64,000 nucleotides of DNA, taken from contig CAINED010000080.1 of the NCBI GenBank assembly GCA_903847605.1, positions 62,001 to 126,000 of the forward strand. The letters are read 5' to 3'. Origin of the DNA: an uncultured Hyphomicrobiales bacterium (lineage in GTDB: Bacteria > Pseudomonadota > Alphaproteobacteria > Rhizobiales > Beijerinckiaceae). The notes under the pieces are model-generated. The model worked only from the letters and a program-made list of their open reading frames with translations. It ran no database searches and was not told the origin of the DNA. Made by a program: the position numbers and the translations under genes. Positions 26,223 through 34,583 of the stretch are shown one piece after another; the first letter of the stretch is position 1, and each line of letters starts with the position of its first letter.

Positions 26223-27638
26223 ATGAACAGGTCGAATTTGCATCTCGTTTCAGGGGATCATGGGGCAAAGAGTATGAAACCCGGAACAGTCAGCGGTGCA
26301 GTCGACGAAGCGCTGGTCAACAGCCTTTTGGGGCGGATCAATGCCCGGCAGGCGAAGATCGGCATCATCGGCCTCGGTTACGTCGGCATTCCCCTGGCGC
26401 TGGTCGCCGTCCGCCGCGATCTGAGTGTCCTCGGCTTCGATGTGAATCGCGAACGCGTCGCTGAATTGAACGAGGGCCGCTGCTCCATCGCTCATATTTC
26501 CGAGACCGATATCGCCAACGCGCGCGACCGCGGGCTGTTAGAGGCGACGGCGGAGTTTGCCCGCCTCGGCGATATGGACGCGATCATCATCTGCGTGCCG
26601 ACGCCACTGACCAAGCATCAGGAGCCCGATCTCTCCTATGTCGAGCAGACCGCGCAGACGATCGCCAGAACCTTGCGACGCGGGCAACTCATCGTGCTGG
26701 AATCGACGACCTGGCCTGGCACAGTCGACGAAGTGATGCGTCCGATCCTCGAAAGGACCGGCATGCGCAGCGGCGTCGATTTCTTCCTCGCCTTCTCGCC
26801 CGAACGTGAAGACCCCGGAAACGAGAAATTCGAAATGGCGGGCATTCCCAAGGTTGTCGGCGGCGACGGCAAACATGCGCTCGAACTCGCCAACGCACTC
26901 TACAGCGTGCTCGTGACGCGCACTGTCCCGGTCTCGTCGGCGGCTACAGCTGAAGCCGTCAAACTCACCGAAAACATTTTCCGCGCCGTCAACATCGCGC
27001 TGGTGAACGAACTCAAGGTGATCTATTCGGCGATGGGTGTGGATGTCTGGGAAGTCATCGAAGCTGCCAAGACCAAGCCGTTCGGCTACATGCCATTCTA
27101 CCCCGGTCCCGGCCTCGGCGGACACTGCATTCCCATCGATCCCTTCTATCTCACATGGAAGGCGCGCGAATACGGCATCAGCACGCGCTTCATCGAACTG
27201 GCCGGCCAGATCAACCGCGCCATGCCACGGCTCGTGGTGGCCGAACTCGCCAAGGCGCTCGACCGCCGTTTCCGCTGTGGCCTGAACGGTTCGAAGATTC
27301 TGATGATGGGCGTTGCTTACAAAAAGAATGTCGACGACATGCGCGAGAGCCCCTCGCTCGTACTGATCGAAATTCTCGAAGAGCGGGGCGCGATCGTTGA
27401 ATTTCACGATCCCTTCATTCCCGTCATTCCCGAGACCCGTGAGCATGCAGCGCTCGCAGGCCGCAAGTCGGTACCTCTGACTGCGGAAGAACTGAAGAAA
27501 TACGACGCGGTGCTGATTTCGACTGATCACGATTCCGTCGACTACGGCCTTCTCGTCAAGAATTCCAAACTTGTCGTCGATACCCGCAATGTCGTCGAAC
27601 GACGCGGGGTATCGGCCGACAATGTCATCAAGGCCTGA
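26223..27638 (+). CDS. wbpA: UDP-N-acetyl-D-glucosamine 6-dehydrogenase (WbpA type)
   Basis: The 471-aa product has an N-terminal NAD-binding motif IGIIGLGYVGIPLA and the catalytic-cysteine block GLGGHCIPIDPFYL with Cys302, followed by LTWKARE as in WbpA. It oxidises UDP-GlcNAc to UDP-GlcNAcA using NAD. The GTG at 26211 is in frame, but ATG at 26223 is preferred with GGAGA 7 nt before it. The residues before the nucleotide-binding motif form a longer N terminus than usual (about 45). It leads the operon wbpA-wbpB-wbpD-wbpE. WecC-type ManNAc dehydrogenases are the main alternative; the downstream genes favour WbpA. Confidence 0.92.
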   Translation: MNRSNLHLVSGDHGAKSMKPGTVSGAVDEALVNSLLGRINARQAKIGIIGLGYVGIPLALVAVRRDLSVLGFDVNRERVAELNEGRCSIAHISETDIANARDRGLLEATAEFARLGDMDAIIICVPTPLTKHQEPDLSYVEQTAQTIARTLRRGQLIVLESTTWPGTVDEVMRPILERTGMRSGVDFFLAFSPEREDPGNEKFEMAGIPKVVGGDGKHALELANALYSVLVTRTVPVSSAATAEAVKLTENIFRAVNIALVNELKVIYSAMGVDVWEVIEAAKTKPFGYMPFYPGPGLGGHCIPIDPFYLTWKAREYGISTRFIELAGQINRAMPRLVVAELAKALDRRFRCGLNGSKILMMGVAYKKNVDDMRESPSLVLIEILEERGAIVEFHDPFIPVIPETREHAALAGRKSVPLTAEELKKYDAVLISTDHDSVDYGLLVKNSKLVVDTRNVVERRGVSADNVIKA

Positions 27639-27660
27639 GACGAGCGGTGGCGGCGCGCAT

Positions 27661-28608
27661 GTGAGAGATACATTGGGGAACTTTGCATTGATCGGCGCGG
27701 GCGGTTACATCGCGCCCCGCCACCTCGCCGCCATCAGGGCGGTCGGGGGCGATCTGGTTGCCGCCGTCGATCCGAGCGATTCTGTCGGCGTGATCGACAG
27801 CTATTTTCCCGATGCCCATTTTTTCACGCGCTTCGAACGGTTCGACGCGCATATTGCTGATATGATCCGTGGCGGCAGCAATCTCGATTACGTTTCGATT
27901 TGCTCGCCGAACCATCTGCACAACGAACACCTGCATTTCGCGCTGAACCATGGCGCCGACGCAATCTGCGAAAAGCCGCTGGTGATCGACCCGCGCGATC
28001 TCGACGAACTTTCTGCGCTCGAACGGGCAAGCGGCAAGAAAATCTCGACCATCCTGCAATTGCGCCTTCACGAAGCCGTCAACAGGCTGCGCGAGAAGTT
28101 TTCGGGCATCAACAAAAGACATCAGGTCGATCTGACCTACGTCACTTCGCGTGGGCGCTGGTATCACGAATCCTGGAAAGGCGACGAGGCGAAATCCGGC
28201 GGCGTCGTGACCAATATCGGCATTCATCTCTTCGACATGCTGAACTATCTGTTCGGACCCGTCGAACATCAGGTTGCGCATCTGCACGACGACAAGCGCG
28301 CTGCTGGCTATCTCGCATTCAAACATGCTGACGTGCGCTGGTTCCTGTCGATCGATCGCAACGATCTGCCAGAGGCCGTCAAAGGAAAGCAGAACACATT
28401 CAGGGCCATCGAAATCGATGGCGAGGATGTGGAATTTTCCGATGGCTTTACCGAGCTGCACAGCGACAGCTATCGGGAGATCGTCGCAGGCAGGGGCTTC
28501 AGCATCGAGGACGTGCGTCCCTCGGTGGAACTGGTGGCGGGGTTCCGCTTCCTGCCGCTGACGCCCGGCAATGGCGAGCGCCATCCGCTTGCTGCGCAAT
28601 ATCTGTGA
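27661..28608 (+). CDS. wbpB: UDP-GlcNAcA 3-dehydrogenase (WbpB type, Gfo/Idh/MocA family)
   Basis: With GTG at 27661 the product is 315 aa, close to WbpB of Pseudomonas, and begins [20 protein letters not shown], the expected Rossmann start. Other motifs are [12 protein letters not shown], the CEKPL segment of Gfo/Idh/MocA enzymes, and the [15 protein letters not shown] stretch before GIHLFDML. WbpB oxidises C3 of UDP-GlcNAcA and is coupled to the WbpE aminotransferase. The frame is open upstream, and ATG at 27622 or 27571 would overlap wbpA; these give residues that do not match the family. Confidence 0.9.
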   Translation: MRDTLGNFALIGAGGYIAPRHLAAIRAVGGDLVAAVDPSDSVGVIDSYFPDAHFFTRFERFDAHIADMIRGGSNLDYVSICSPNHLHNEHLHFALNHGADAICEKPLVIDPRDLDELSALERASGKKISTILQLRLHEAVNRLREKFSGINKRHQVDLTYVTSRGRWYHESWKGDEAKSGGVVTNIGIHLFDMLNYLFGPVEHQVAHLHDDKRAAGYLAFKHADVRWFLSIDRNDLPEAVKGKQNTFRAIEIDGEDVEFSDGFTELHSDSYREIVAGRGFSIEDVRPSVELVAGFRFLPLTPGNGERHPLAAQYL

Positions 28609-28615
28609 GCGGACG

Positions 28616-29233
28616 ATGAGTGCGCCATCTGACGGAGCCTCCGGCCAGATGAAATCCGATCCCCGTTTTCCAGGCGCGCTGATTCATGAAAGCGCCTATG
28701 TGGACGCCGGCGCGAAAATCGGAGCGGGTACGAAAATCTGGCATTTCGCGCATGTGCTCGCGGAAACGACGATCGGAGAGCGCTGTGTCCTCGGCCAGAA
28801 TGTCATGGCTGGCCCCCGCGTCGCCATCGGGAACAATTGCAAGATTCAAAACAATGTCGCGCTCTACGAAGGCGTTACTCTCGAGGACGACGTGTTCTGC
28901 GGGCCGTCCTGCGTCTTTACCAATGTCAATAATCCCCGCGCCTTCGTCGAACGCAAGGCGGAATTTCGGCACACGCGCGTCGGGCGCGGCGCGACCATCG
29001 GGGCAAACGCCACCATCGTCTGCGGCCACAGCATCGGCGCCTATGCTTTCATTGCGGCCGGGGCGGTTGTCACGCATGATGTTCCCGACTATGCGCTGAT
29101 GGTGGGCGTACCCGCGCGGCGGACCGGTTGGGTCAGCCGCACGGGAGAAATTCTCGGCAGGGATCTCGTCTGCCCGCGCACGGGCGAGGCCTATCGCGAG
29201 ACGCCGGATGGGCGGCTCGAGCCCATAAACTGA
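28616..29233 (+). CDS. wbpD: UDP-GlcNAc3NA N-acetyltransferase (WbpD type, left-handed beta-helix)
   Basis: The 205-aa product is a hexapeptide-repeat acetyltransferase with turns such as [27 protein letters not shown] and [11 protein letters not shown], and a late [17 protein letters not shown] typical of WbpD. It acetylates the 3-amino group made by WbpB and WbpE, giving UDP-GlcNAc3NAcA. ATG at 28616 lies 7 bp after the wbpB stop. An open frame from 28571 is a less likely extension. The C-terminal tail with [10 protein letters not shown] is typical of this group. Confidence 0.92.
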   Translation: MSAPSDGASGQMKSDPRFPGALIHESAYVDAGAKIGAGTKIWHFAHVLAETTIGERCVLGQNVMAGPRVAIGNNCKIQNNVALYEGVTLEDDVFCGPSCVFTNVNNPRAFVERKAEFRHTRVGRGATIGANATIVCGHSIGAYAFIAAGAVVTHDVPDYALMVGVPARRTGWVSRTGEILGRDLVCPRTGEAYRETPDGRLEPIN

Positions 29234-29262
29234 TGCTGTCGCGAACGTAGTCGGGGTAGTGG

Positions 29263-30399
29263 GTGAGCGAGCCGGAAAAGTTGCCTTTCATCGATCTCGG
29301 CGCACAACGCCGCCGCCTGGGCGCGGCGATCGATCGTGCGGTGCTCGATGTCGTCAATCACGGCAGCTACATCATGGGCCCGGAGGTCGCGCAACTCGAG
29401 GACGAACTGTCGAAGTTCTGCGGCGCCGGTCAGACAGTCTCCTGTTCAAACGGCACCGACGCATTGGCGCTCGTTCTGATGGCAAAGGGCGTGAAGCCCG
29501 GCGACGCCGTGATTTGCCCGAGTTTCACCTTCGCCGCGACGGCTGAGGTTGTTGCCTGGACCGGTGCCACGCCGGTCTTCGCCGATGTTCTCGAGGATAC
29601 GTTCAACCTTGATTCCGCGAGCGTCGAGGCCGGAGTCGCGCGTGCGCGCGAACGCGGGTTGCGTCCCGTGGCGCTGATCAGCGTCGACCTCTTTGGCCAG
29701 CCCGCCGATTACGATGCGCTCGAGCCGATCTGCATCCGCGAAGGCATGTTTCTTTTGTCTGACGCCGCGCAAAGTTTCGGCGCGACCTATCGCAGCCGCA
29801 AGGTCGGAACGATCGGCGCGGCGACGGCCACGAGCTTTTTTCCCGCCAAACCGCTGGGCTGTTACGGCGACGGCGGCGCGGTTTTCACGGATGACGCCGA
29901 ACTCGCGGAGATCATGCGCTCGATCCGCGTGCATGGGCAGGGCAGCGACAAATACGACAATGTGCGTATCGGCATCAATGGACGGCTCGACACGATTCAG
30001 GCCGCCGTGCTCATCGAGAAGCTGAAAATTTTTCCGCAGGAAATCGAAGCGCGCGAGCGCATTGCGCGACGCTATGACGAAGCCTTGAGAGATCTCTGCG
30101 TCATCCCCGCGCGCACGTCTGGCACGCAATCGGTCTGGGCGCAATATACATTACGCGTCGATGCAAATCGCCGGGACGCCTTGCGCGATACGCTTGCAGC
30201 GCAGGGCATTCCAACGGCCATCTATTATGCGAAGCCGCTGCATTGCCAGCAGGCCTATGCGCATTATCCCGTCGCGGGAAATGGCCTGCCGGTTTCGGAA
30301 CGGCTCGCTGGCGAAGTCGCCAGCTTGCCGATGCATCCCTATCTGGAAGTACCGACGCAGGATCGCATTATTGCATCGGTGCGAAGGGCGCTTGCCTGA
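29263..30399 (+). CDS. wbpE: UDP-3-keto sugar aminotransferase (WbpE type, DegT/DnrJ/EryC1 family)
   Basis: The 378-aa product is a PLP aminotransferase. The N terminus has GSYIMGPEVAQLE, and the PLP lysine is Lys196 in FFPAKPLGCYGDGGA, preceded by DAAQSFGATY. It transfers an amino group to C3 of the keto intermediate formed by WbpB. The start is GTG at 29263 after a 29-bp gap, with a poor ribosome site, so coupling to wbpD is likely. It is the last gene of the wbpA-B-D-E unit, and the epimerase that would complete the pathway lies at 22530-23654 on the other strand. Confidence 0.93.
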   Translation: MSEPEKLPFIDLGAQRRRLGAAIDRAVLDVVNHGSYIMGPEVAQLEDELSKFCGAGQTVSCSNGTDALALVLMAKGVKPGDAVICPSFTFAATAEVVAWTGATPVFADVLEDTFNLDSASVEAGVARARERGLRPVALISVDLFGQPADYDALEPICIREGMFLLSDAAQSFGATYRSRKVGTIGAATATSFFPAKPLGCYGDGGAVFTDDAELAEIMRSIRVHGQGSDKYDNVRIGINGRLDTIQAAVLIEKLKIFPQEIEARERIARRYDEALRDLCVIPARTSGTQSVWAQYTLRVDANRRDALRDTLAAQGIPTAIYYAKPLHCQQAYAHYPVAGNGLPVSERLAGEVASLPMHPYLEVPTQDRIIASVRRALA

Positions 30400-30410
30400 A
30401 ATTGCGCGCA

Positions 30411-30460
30411 AGAGCATCGTGCGAAAAAGTGGATCCGGTTTTCGCGAGAACGATCCTCTG
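30411..30460. repeat. Short intergenic repeat resembling a common Hyphomicrobiales element
   Basis: Between the convergent wbpE and glycosyltransferase genes lies AGAGCATCGTGCGAAAAAGT, followed by GGATCCGGTTTTCGCG and AACGATC. The pattern GCATC..GCGAAAAAGTGGATCCGGTTTTCGCG with a central inverted repeat (CGAAAA/TTTTCG) matches, from memory, a multi-copy short element found between genes in many rhizobial relatives. The copy number in this genome cannot be seen here. Confidence 0.6.
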
Positions 30461-30519
30461 CATTATAAAATCGATCCGCTTTTGTGCGATTGGCTAATTC
30501 CAGCTCATCGCATGCTGAT

Positions 30520-31758
30520 CTAGGCTGAAACTTTAGGCGCGACGGCTTTCTTGTCGGCCGGCAGAATGTGATCGTAGATTTTCACGAGCTTTTCGGCCTG
30601 TGCGCTCCACGAATAATTTTTTTCGAGATGCGCGCGCCGCGCACCGTTGAAGCGGTAGGTCTGCTTTTCGTTGAACAGGCGGAATATGCTGTAAACGAGG
30701 TCCGTCTGGTTCTCGAAGTCGACGATGATGCCGTTGCCGTTCTCCGCCAGAAATTCTTCGATCTCGTCGAGCTGGTTCGAGATGATCGGAACATCTGCGA
30801 AAGAGAGCTCGAACAGCTTGTTCGGCATGCAATAGCGGTAAGAGAGCGTGATCGGCTCGACTGAAATGACGCCGGCATCCGCGCCCGCAATATAGTCGAC
30901 GACTTGTTCGAAGGGCACCGGCGGCAGAATTCGAAAGCGCGCCGAAACGCCCTGTTCCGAGGCTTGCGTCATCAGCGCTTCGCGTTGCACCGCGTCACAG
31001 GGGCCGACCGTGGCGAAGACCACGCCCTTGAGATTGCGCAGCAGCGAAAGAATTTCGCTGACGCCGCGCCCCACTGCGACCTTGCCGACATAAACTACCA
31101 GTGGCGTCGTCTCCGGCAATGCGAGATCGCTGCGCACATGACGCGGGCAAGTCTCGACAGGCGGGCTGTTGAAGAGGACGTTCACATCCTTGCGGCCCAA
31201 TTCTTCGCCAAGAATTTCTGCGATCTTGCGGCCGACCGTGATGACGGCGGCAGCTTTCGAGCCGTACTGTTTTTCGACCTTGCCGACATACCATTTCTGC
31301 AGACGTGGTAGCGGCGGATTACGATGCACCTCGAGTTCGTGGGCGTCGTAAACGACTTTTGCGCCGCAGGCTTCAGCGGCTTCCATGCCGGCGCGCAGGC
31401 AGATCAGATCGTGCGCGTGGATGATATCCGGCTTCAGGTTGACGACATGTTTGCCGAAAACGTGGCTGAAAAGCCTGTACTTGAGGAACGGCACGAATTT
31501 CCGTGCAATGCGAATGGCCAGCGGCCGGCCCTTTTTGCCCCATAGACGCATGGGAGAATTGTCGACGATGATCTGCGCAGGCCGCCATTCGAGGCGGTGA
31601 AAGGTAATGCCATCGACAGTCTGATAGGGGACCGTATCGGCGCTCAGCGTGCCGAAGACATGCACTTCGTGGCCGGCGTCGCGCGCGCCGCGCGCCATTT
31701 TGAGAACGCGCGCATCGATGGTGCAGGGATTTGAGACGAGAACGGCAACGCGGGCCAT
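30520..31758 (-). CDS. GT4-like glycosyltransferase
   Basis: The 412-aa product has a GT-B fold pattern: VAVLVSNPCTIDARVLKMA at the N terminus, KPDIIHAHDLICL, VVYDAHELEVHRNPP and a second-domain LVVYVGKVAVGRGVSEIL, with MPNKLFELSFADVPII in the donor site. The YDAHE motif is shared with the enzyme at 10405-11655. It probably contributes a sugar to the capsule repeat. The ATG at 31758 directly abuts the stop of the pentapeptide-repeat gene upstream, so the two are likely translationally coupled. Sugar specificity cannot be deduced. Confidence 0.88.
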   Translation of the reverse strand: MARVAVLVSNPCTIDARVLKMARGARDAGHEVHVFGTLSADTVPYQTVDGITFHRLEWRPAQIIVDNSPMRLWGKKGRPLAIRIARKFVPFLKYRLFSHVFGKHVVNLKPDIIHAHDLICLRAGMEAAEACGAKVVYDAHELEVHRNPPLPRLQKWYVGKVEKQYGSKAAAVITVGRKIAEILGEELGRKDVNVLFNSPPVETCPRHVRSDLALPETTPLVVYVGKVAVGRGVSEILSLLRNLKGVVFATVGPCDAVQREALMTQASEQGVSARFRILPPVPFEQVVDYIAGADAGVISVEPITLSYRYCMPNKLFELSFADVPIISNQLDEIEEFLAENGNGIIVDFENQTDLVYSIFRLFNEKQTYRFNGARRAHLEKNYSWSAQAEKLVKIYDHILPADKKAVAPKVSA

Positions 31759-33159
31759 TTAGCGTTGCTCCCCGTTACGTTCTTGACCGAGTATCTTGTC
31801 GCGTGCGGTTTCGAATGTCGTAGTGACATTGCGTTGGTTGGTTTCGACATCGGCGGACAGACGCTGCGCTGCATTGAGAGAGGCGATGACGTCATCGACG
31901 CGGTCGCGCCGCTCGATCAACGGCTGCCTGAACCGCGTGTTGAAATGATCGAGGATGAGAAGAGCGAAGCCAGCGCCAAAGAAGACAAGCGCTATGGCAA
32001 GCCAGCCGCTTTCACCGCCGACAGCGCCGCCCGTGTAATAGACAACGGCGACGAGCCAGAATCCTCCGAGCGCGAGAAGGCTCAGCCCCCACACCTTGCA
32101 GACGACGCTCCAGATGTGTGCTCGCTGCAATTGGCGGTTCGTAAATTCGACGCCTGTGCGCAATGCGCGTGTTGCGTAGTCCACGCGCCCCTGCAATTCG
32201 GCTTGCGCGCTGCGGCCATATTCTTCGCCGCGTCGCACTTCCTGACGCAACACGCGCTGCTGGGCTTCTATGTCTTCCAGCGCGGCGCGCAATTCGGAAA
32301 GCTTCGCCTGATGCGCCTCGTCGTCCGGCCGGCCTTGCAGCACAAATGCGCGCAACTCCTGCTGCAGTTCGTCTCGCCGGCGGAGCAATTGCGCCATGCT
32401 GACATTCGGCGCGAGCGCCGTACCTGAGAAAGGCAGCGCGCCGCCCTTTGCATCTTTGGATTTGTCGCCTTTCTCTGCTTCGGCATTCTGCGCGCCGCCG
32501 GCCATCGCATTGCGATCCATGCGCGCGCCTTCGATGTTCGATGTCTCGAAACTGACGCCCACCAGGATGGCGTTGATCAGGTTCGCATCGCGAAGGGATG
32601 TTCCGTCGACCTGCGCGCCACTCAGCACGGCGCTCCTCAGGTTTGCGCGGTCGAGCACGGCCTCTCGCAGGGATGCCTGGGTGAGATTGGCGCTCGTGAA
32701 TTGCGCCTCCTCGAAGCTGGCGGCATCGAGATCGGCGGAACTGAGATCGCTGCGGTTGAACGTGGCGCGCGCGCCGCGCACGCCGATCAGGCTCGCATTC
32801 TTGAGCGAGGCCGAGTCGCATTGCACGTCTTCGAACAGCGCCTCGCGAAGCTCTGCATTGTCGAGTACCGCGCCTTCCATCAACGCGCCCGAGAGATTCG
32901 CGCCCGAGAGATTCGCACCCGACAGATTGGCATAGGCGAGGTTGGCCTTGCGCAAGTCCGCTCCAGCCAGTGAAACTCCGCTGAGGTCGGCGCGTTCGAG
33001 ATTCGAACCGGCGAGCACGCATTCGTTGAGGCGCTTTCCGGCAAGGGAGGCAAAGCGCAGATCCTGGCCGCGGAAGACGGCCTGCGTACCCTGCAGGCGG
33101 CGGGATTCCAGCCAGAGCCGATGCTCCTCGATCTGGCGTTCCAGCTTCCGGGAATCCAT
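31759..33159 (-). CDS. Pentapeptide-repeat membrane protein with coiled coil
   Basis: The 466-aa product has about thirty A(D/N)Lxx-type repeats (roughly residues 30-215, for example LSGANLSGANLSGAL), expected to fold as a right-handed quadrilateral beta helix. A charged coiled coil follows (about 250-325), then two membrane helices near 335-390 (VWGLSLLALGGFWLVAVV and WLAIALVFFGAGFALLIL) and a polar tail. Function is unknown; such proteins often act as scaffolds. It is unusual as a partner for a capsule glycosyltransferase, which starts immediately at its stop. ATG at 33159 is the first start in frame. Confidence 0.85.
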   Translation of the reverse strand: MDSRKLERQIEEHRLWLESRRLQGTQAVFRGQDLRFASLAGKRLNECVLAGSNLERADLSGVSLAGADLRKANLAYANLSGANLSGANLSGALMEGAVLDNAELREALFEDVQCDSASLKNASLIGVRGARATFNRSDLSSADLDAASFEEAQFTSANLTQASLREAVLDRANLRSAVLSGAQVDGTSLRDANLINAILVGVSFETSNIEGARMDRNAMAGGAQNAEAEKGDKSKDAKGGALPFSGTALAPNVSMAQLLRRRDELQQELRAFVLQGRPDDEAHQAKLSELRAALEDIEAQQRVLRQEVRRGEEYGRSAQAELQGRVDYATRALRTGVEFTNRQLQRAHIWSVVCKVWGLSLLALGGFWLVAVVYYTGGAVGGESGWLAIALVFFGAGFALLILDHFNTRFRQPLIERRDRVDDVIASLNAAQRLSADVETNQRNVTTTFETARDKILGQERNGEQR

Positions 33160-33358
33160 GCAATGCCCCTTCCCACGCTGCCCTGGCAGGCGAATCCATT
33201 CAAAATCATGCTACCGGCCGCCGGGCCGTGATACTCCCCAAGGCCGGACCTGCGCAACTCGCAGCCGGCGAAAGGAACCGAGTTGGGGCGGTGACTTACC
33301 CGCCGCCTTGGGCGATAAGAACACGCGCGTCGGCCTCGCGCACCTCTGGATCGGCTTG

Positions 33359-34582
33359 ATGCGCAAGGTATCGAAGAGGCTTGTTTTTTATATCAGCGGC
33401 TTCGATCCTCGCGGCGCTGCTTACTACCATGGCCTCTACCAGCGCGAGGGCGCCAAGCAGGCAGGGTTGACGGGCGTGCGCATCGAGACGGGGCCTCGCC
33501 ATCGCGAGGGCGACCTGGTCAGCGCCTGGGATATCGAGGCTGACGACGGGCAGGGGTCGGTGCACACGACCTTCCGCTTCCTGCGATGGGATGACATTGT
33601 CCGCGCCAACTGGACGCGCGACCGTGCAAAACTCATCGGCGAAATCTACCGCACCTTCTGGAATTCGCTGCGCAGCGGCCATCTTGGCCGGATGCGAGCC
33701 CTCTCCTGGCCCTTCGCCGCGACGGCGCTTGTTCCGGTCGCGCAGGTCTCCGGATCGATTCTGGCGGGGCTGCTGCTCATGCTGCTGATCGGCCTGATCG
33801 GCGCGAAAATTGCGGCCCTGCCGCTCTGGGTGGCCTGGGCCTTGGCTGGCGCTTGCGGCGGGCTGGCGCTTCTGGCGCTTCTGAACCTGTGCGAGAAAAC
33901 CAATGCCTTCTGGCTCGCGCGGCTGTTGTCGGCATCGATGCGTTACGCCGAAGGGAAATTGCCGCAGATCGACGCGCGTTGCCGCGAGTTCGCGGAAATC
34001 ATCGCGAATTGCCTCGCGCGCGAAAATTGCGACGAGGTGATCCTCGTCGGCCATTCCGTGGGTTCCGAACTTGCGGTGCAGACCGTAGCGCGCCTGATCG
34101 AGCGCGATGCAGCCCTGGGCAGGGACGGCGCCAAATTCGGCCTGCTTACGCTGGGCCAGACGATTCCCGGCCACGGACAATTGCCGGAGGCCTCGAGCTT
34201 TCGCGCCGCCCTCCTCGCTGTCGCCACGGCGCCGCATGTCGACTGGATCGATTTCAGCGCTCCGCCCGATCCCGCTTGCTTTGCACTTGTGGATCCCGTT
34301 GCGGCTTGCAGTCTCAATCGCCCTGAAGGCGTGGACGAAAAGCCGAAACTGCTCTCGCCACGCTTCGCGCGCCTCTTCGACCAAGCGCATTACTCCGAAC
34401 TCAAGCGCAGCAAGATGACCATGCATTTCATGTATCTGCTGGCGAGCGACAAGCCCGGCGACTATGACTATTTCGCGATTACTGCCGGATCGAAAACTCT
34501 GGCGAAACGCTATGCGCATCTGGAAACCGTGCGCGATTTCGGGCGGCTGAAGGGCGGACGCAAACGTGGCGGAAGCGAGTGA
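33359..34582 (+). CDS. Membrane-associated alpha/beta-hydrolase-like protein
   Basis: The 407-aa product begins KRLVFYISGFDPRGAAYYH and has two central hydrophobic helices (near 125-180). A nucleophile-elbow motif EVILVGHSVGSELAVQ places the likely catalytic Ser at residue 233. The acid and His are less clear; HxxM near the C terminus could contribute. The substrate is unknown. The open frame extends about 139 codons further left, antisense to the pentapeptide gene, and was discarded in favour of ATG at 33359. The P450 gene follows after 1 bp, so the two probably act on the same compound. Confidence 0.72.
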   Translation: MRKVSKRLVFYISGFDPRGAAYYHGLYQREGAKQAGLTGVRIETGPRHREGDLVSAWDIEADDGQGSVHTTFRFLRWDDIVRANWTRDRAKLIGEIYRTFWNSLRSGHLGRMRALSWPFAATALVPVAQVSGSILAGLLLMLLIGLIGAKIAALPLWVAWALAGACGGLALLALLNLCEKTNAFWLARLLSASMRYAEGKLPQIDARCREFAEIIANCLARENCDEVILVGHSVGSELAVQTVARLIERDAALGRDGAKFGLLTLGQTIPGHGQLPEASSFRAALLAVATAPHVDWIDFSAPPDPACFALVDPVAACSLNRPEGVDEKPKLLSPRFARLFDQAHYSELKRSKMTMHFMYLLASDKPGDYDYFAITAGSKTLAKRYAHLETVRDFGRLKGGRKRGGSE

Positions 34583-34583
34583 C

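Noticed and set aside
32942-33358. Upstream extension of the hydrolase-like gene
   Set aside because: It is antisense to the pentapeptide-repeat gene; the conserved N terminus starts at 33359.
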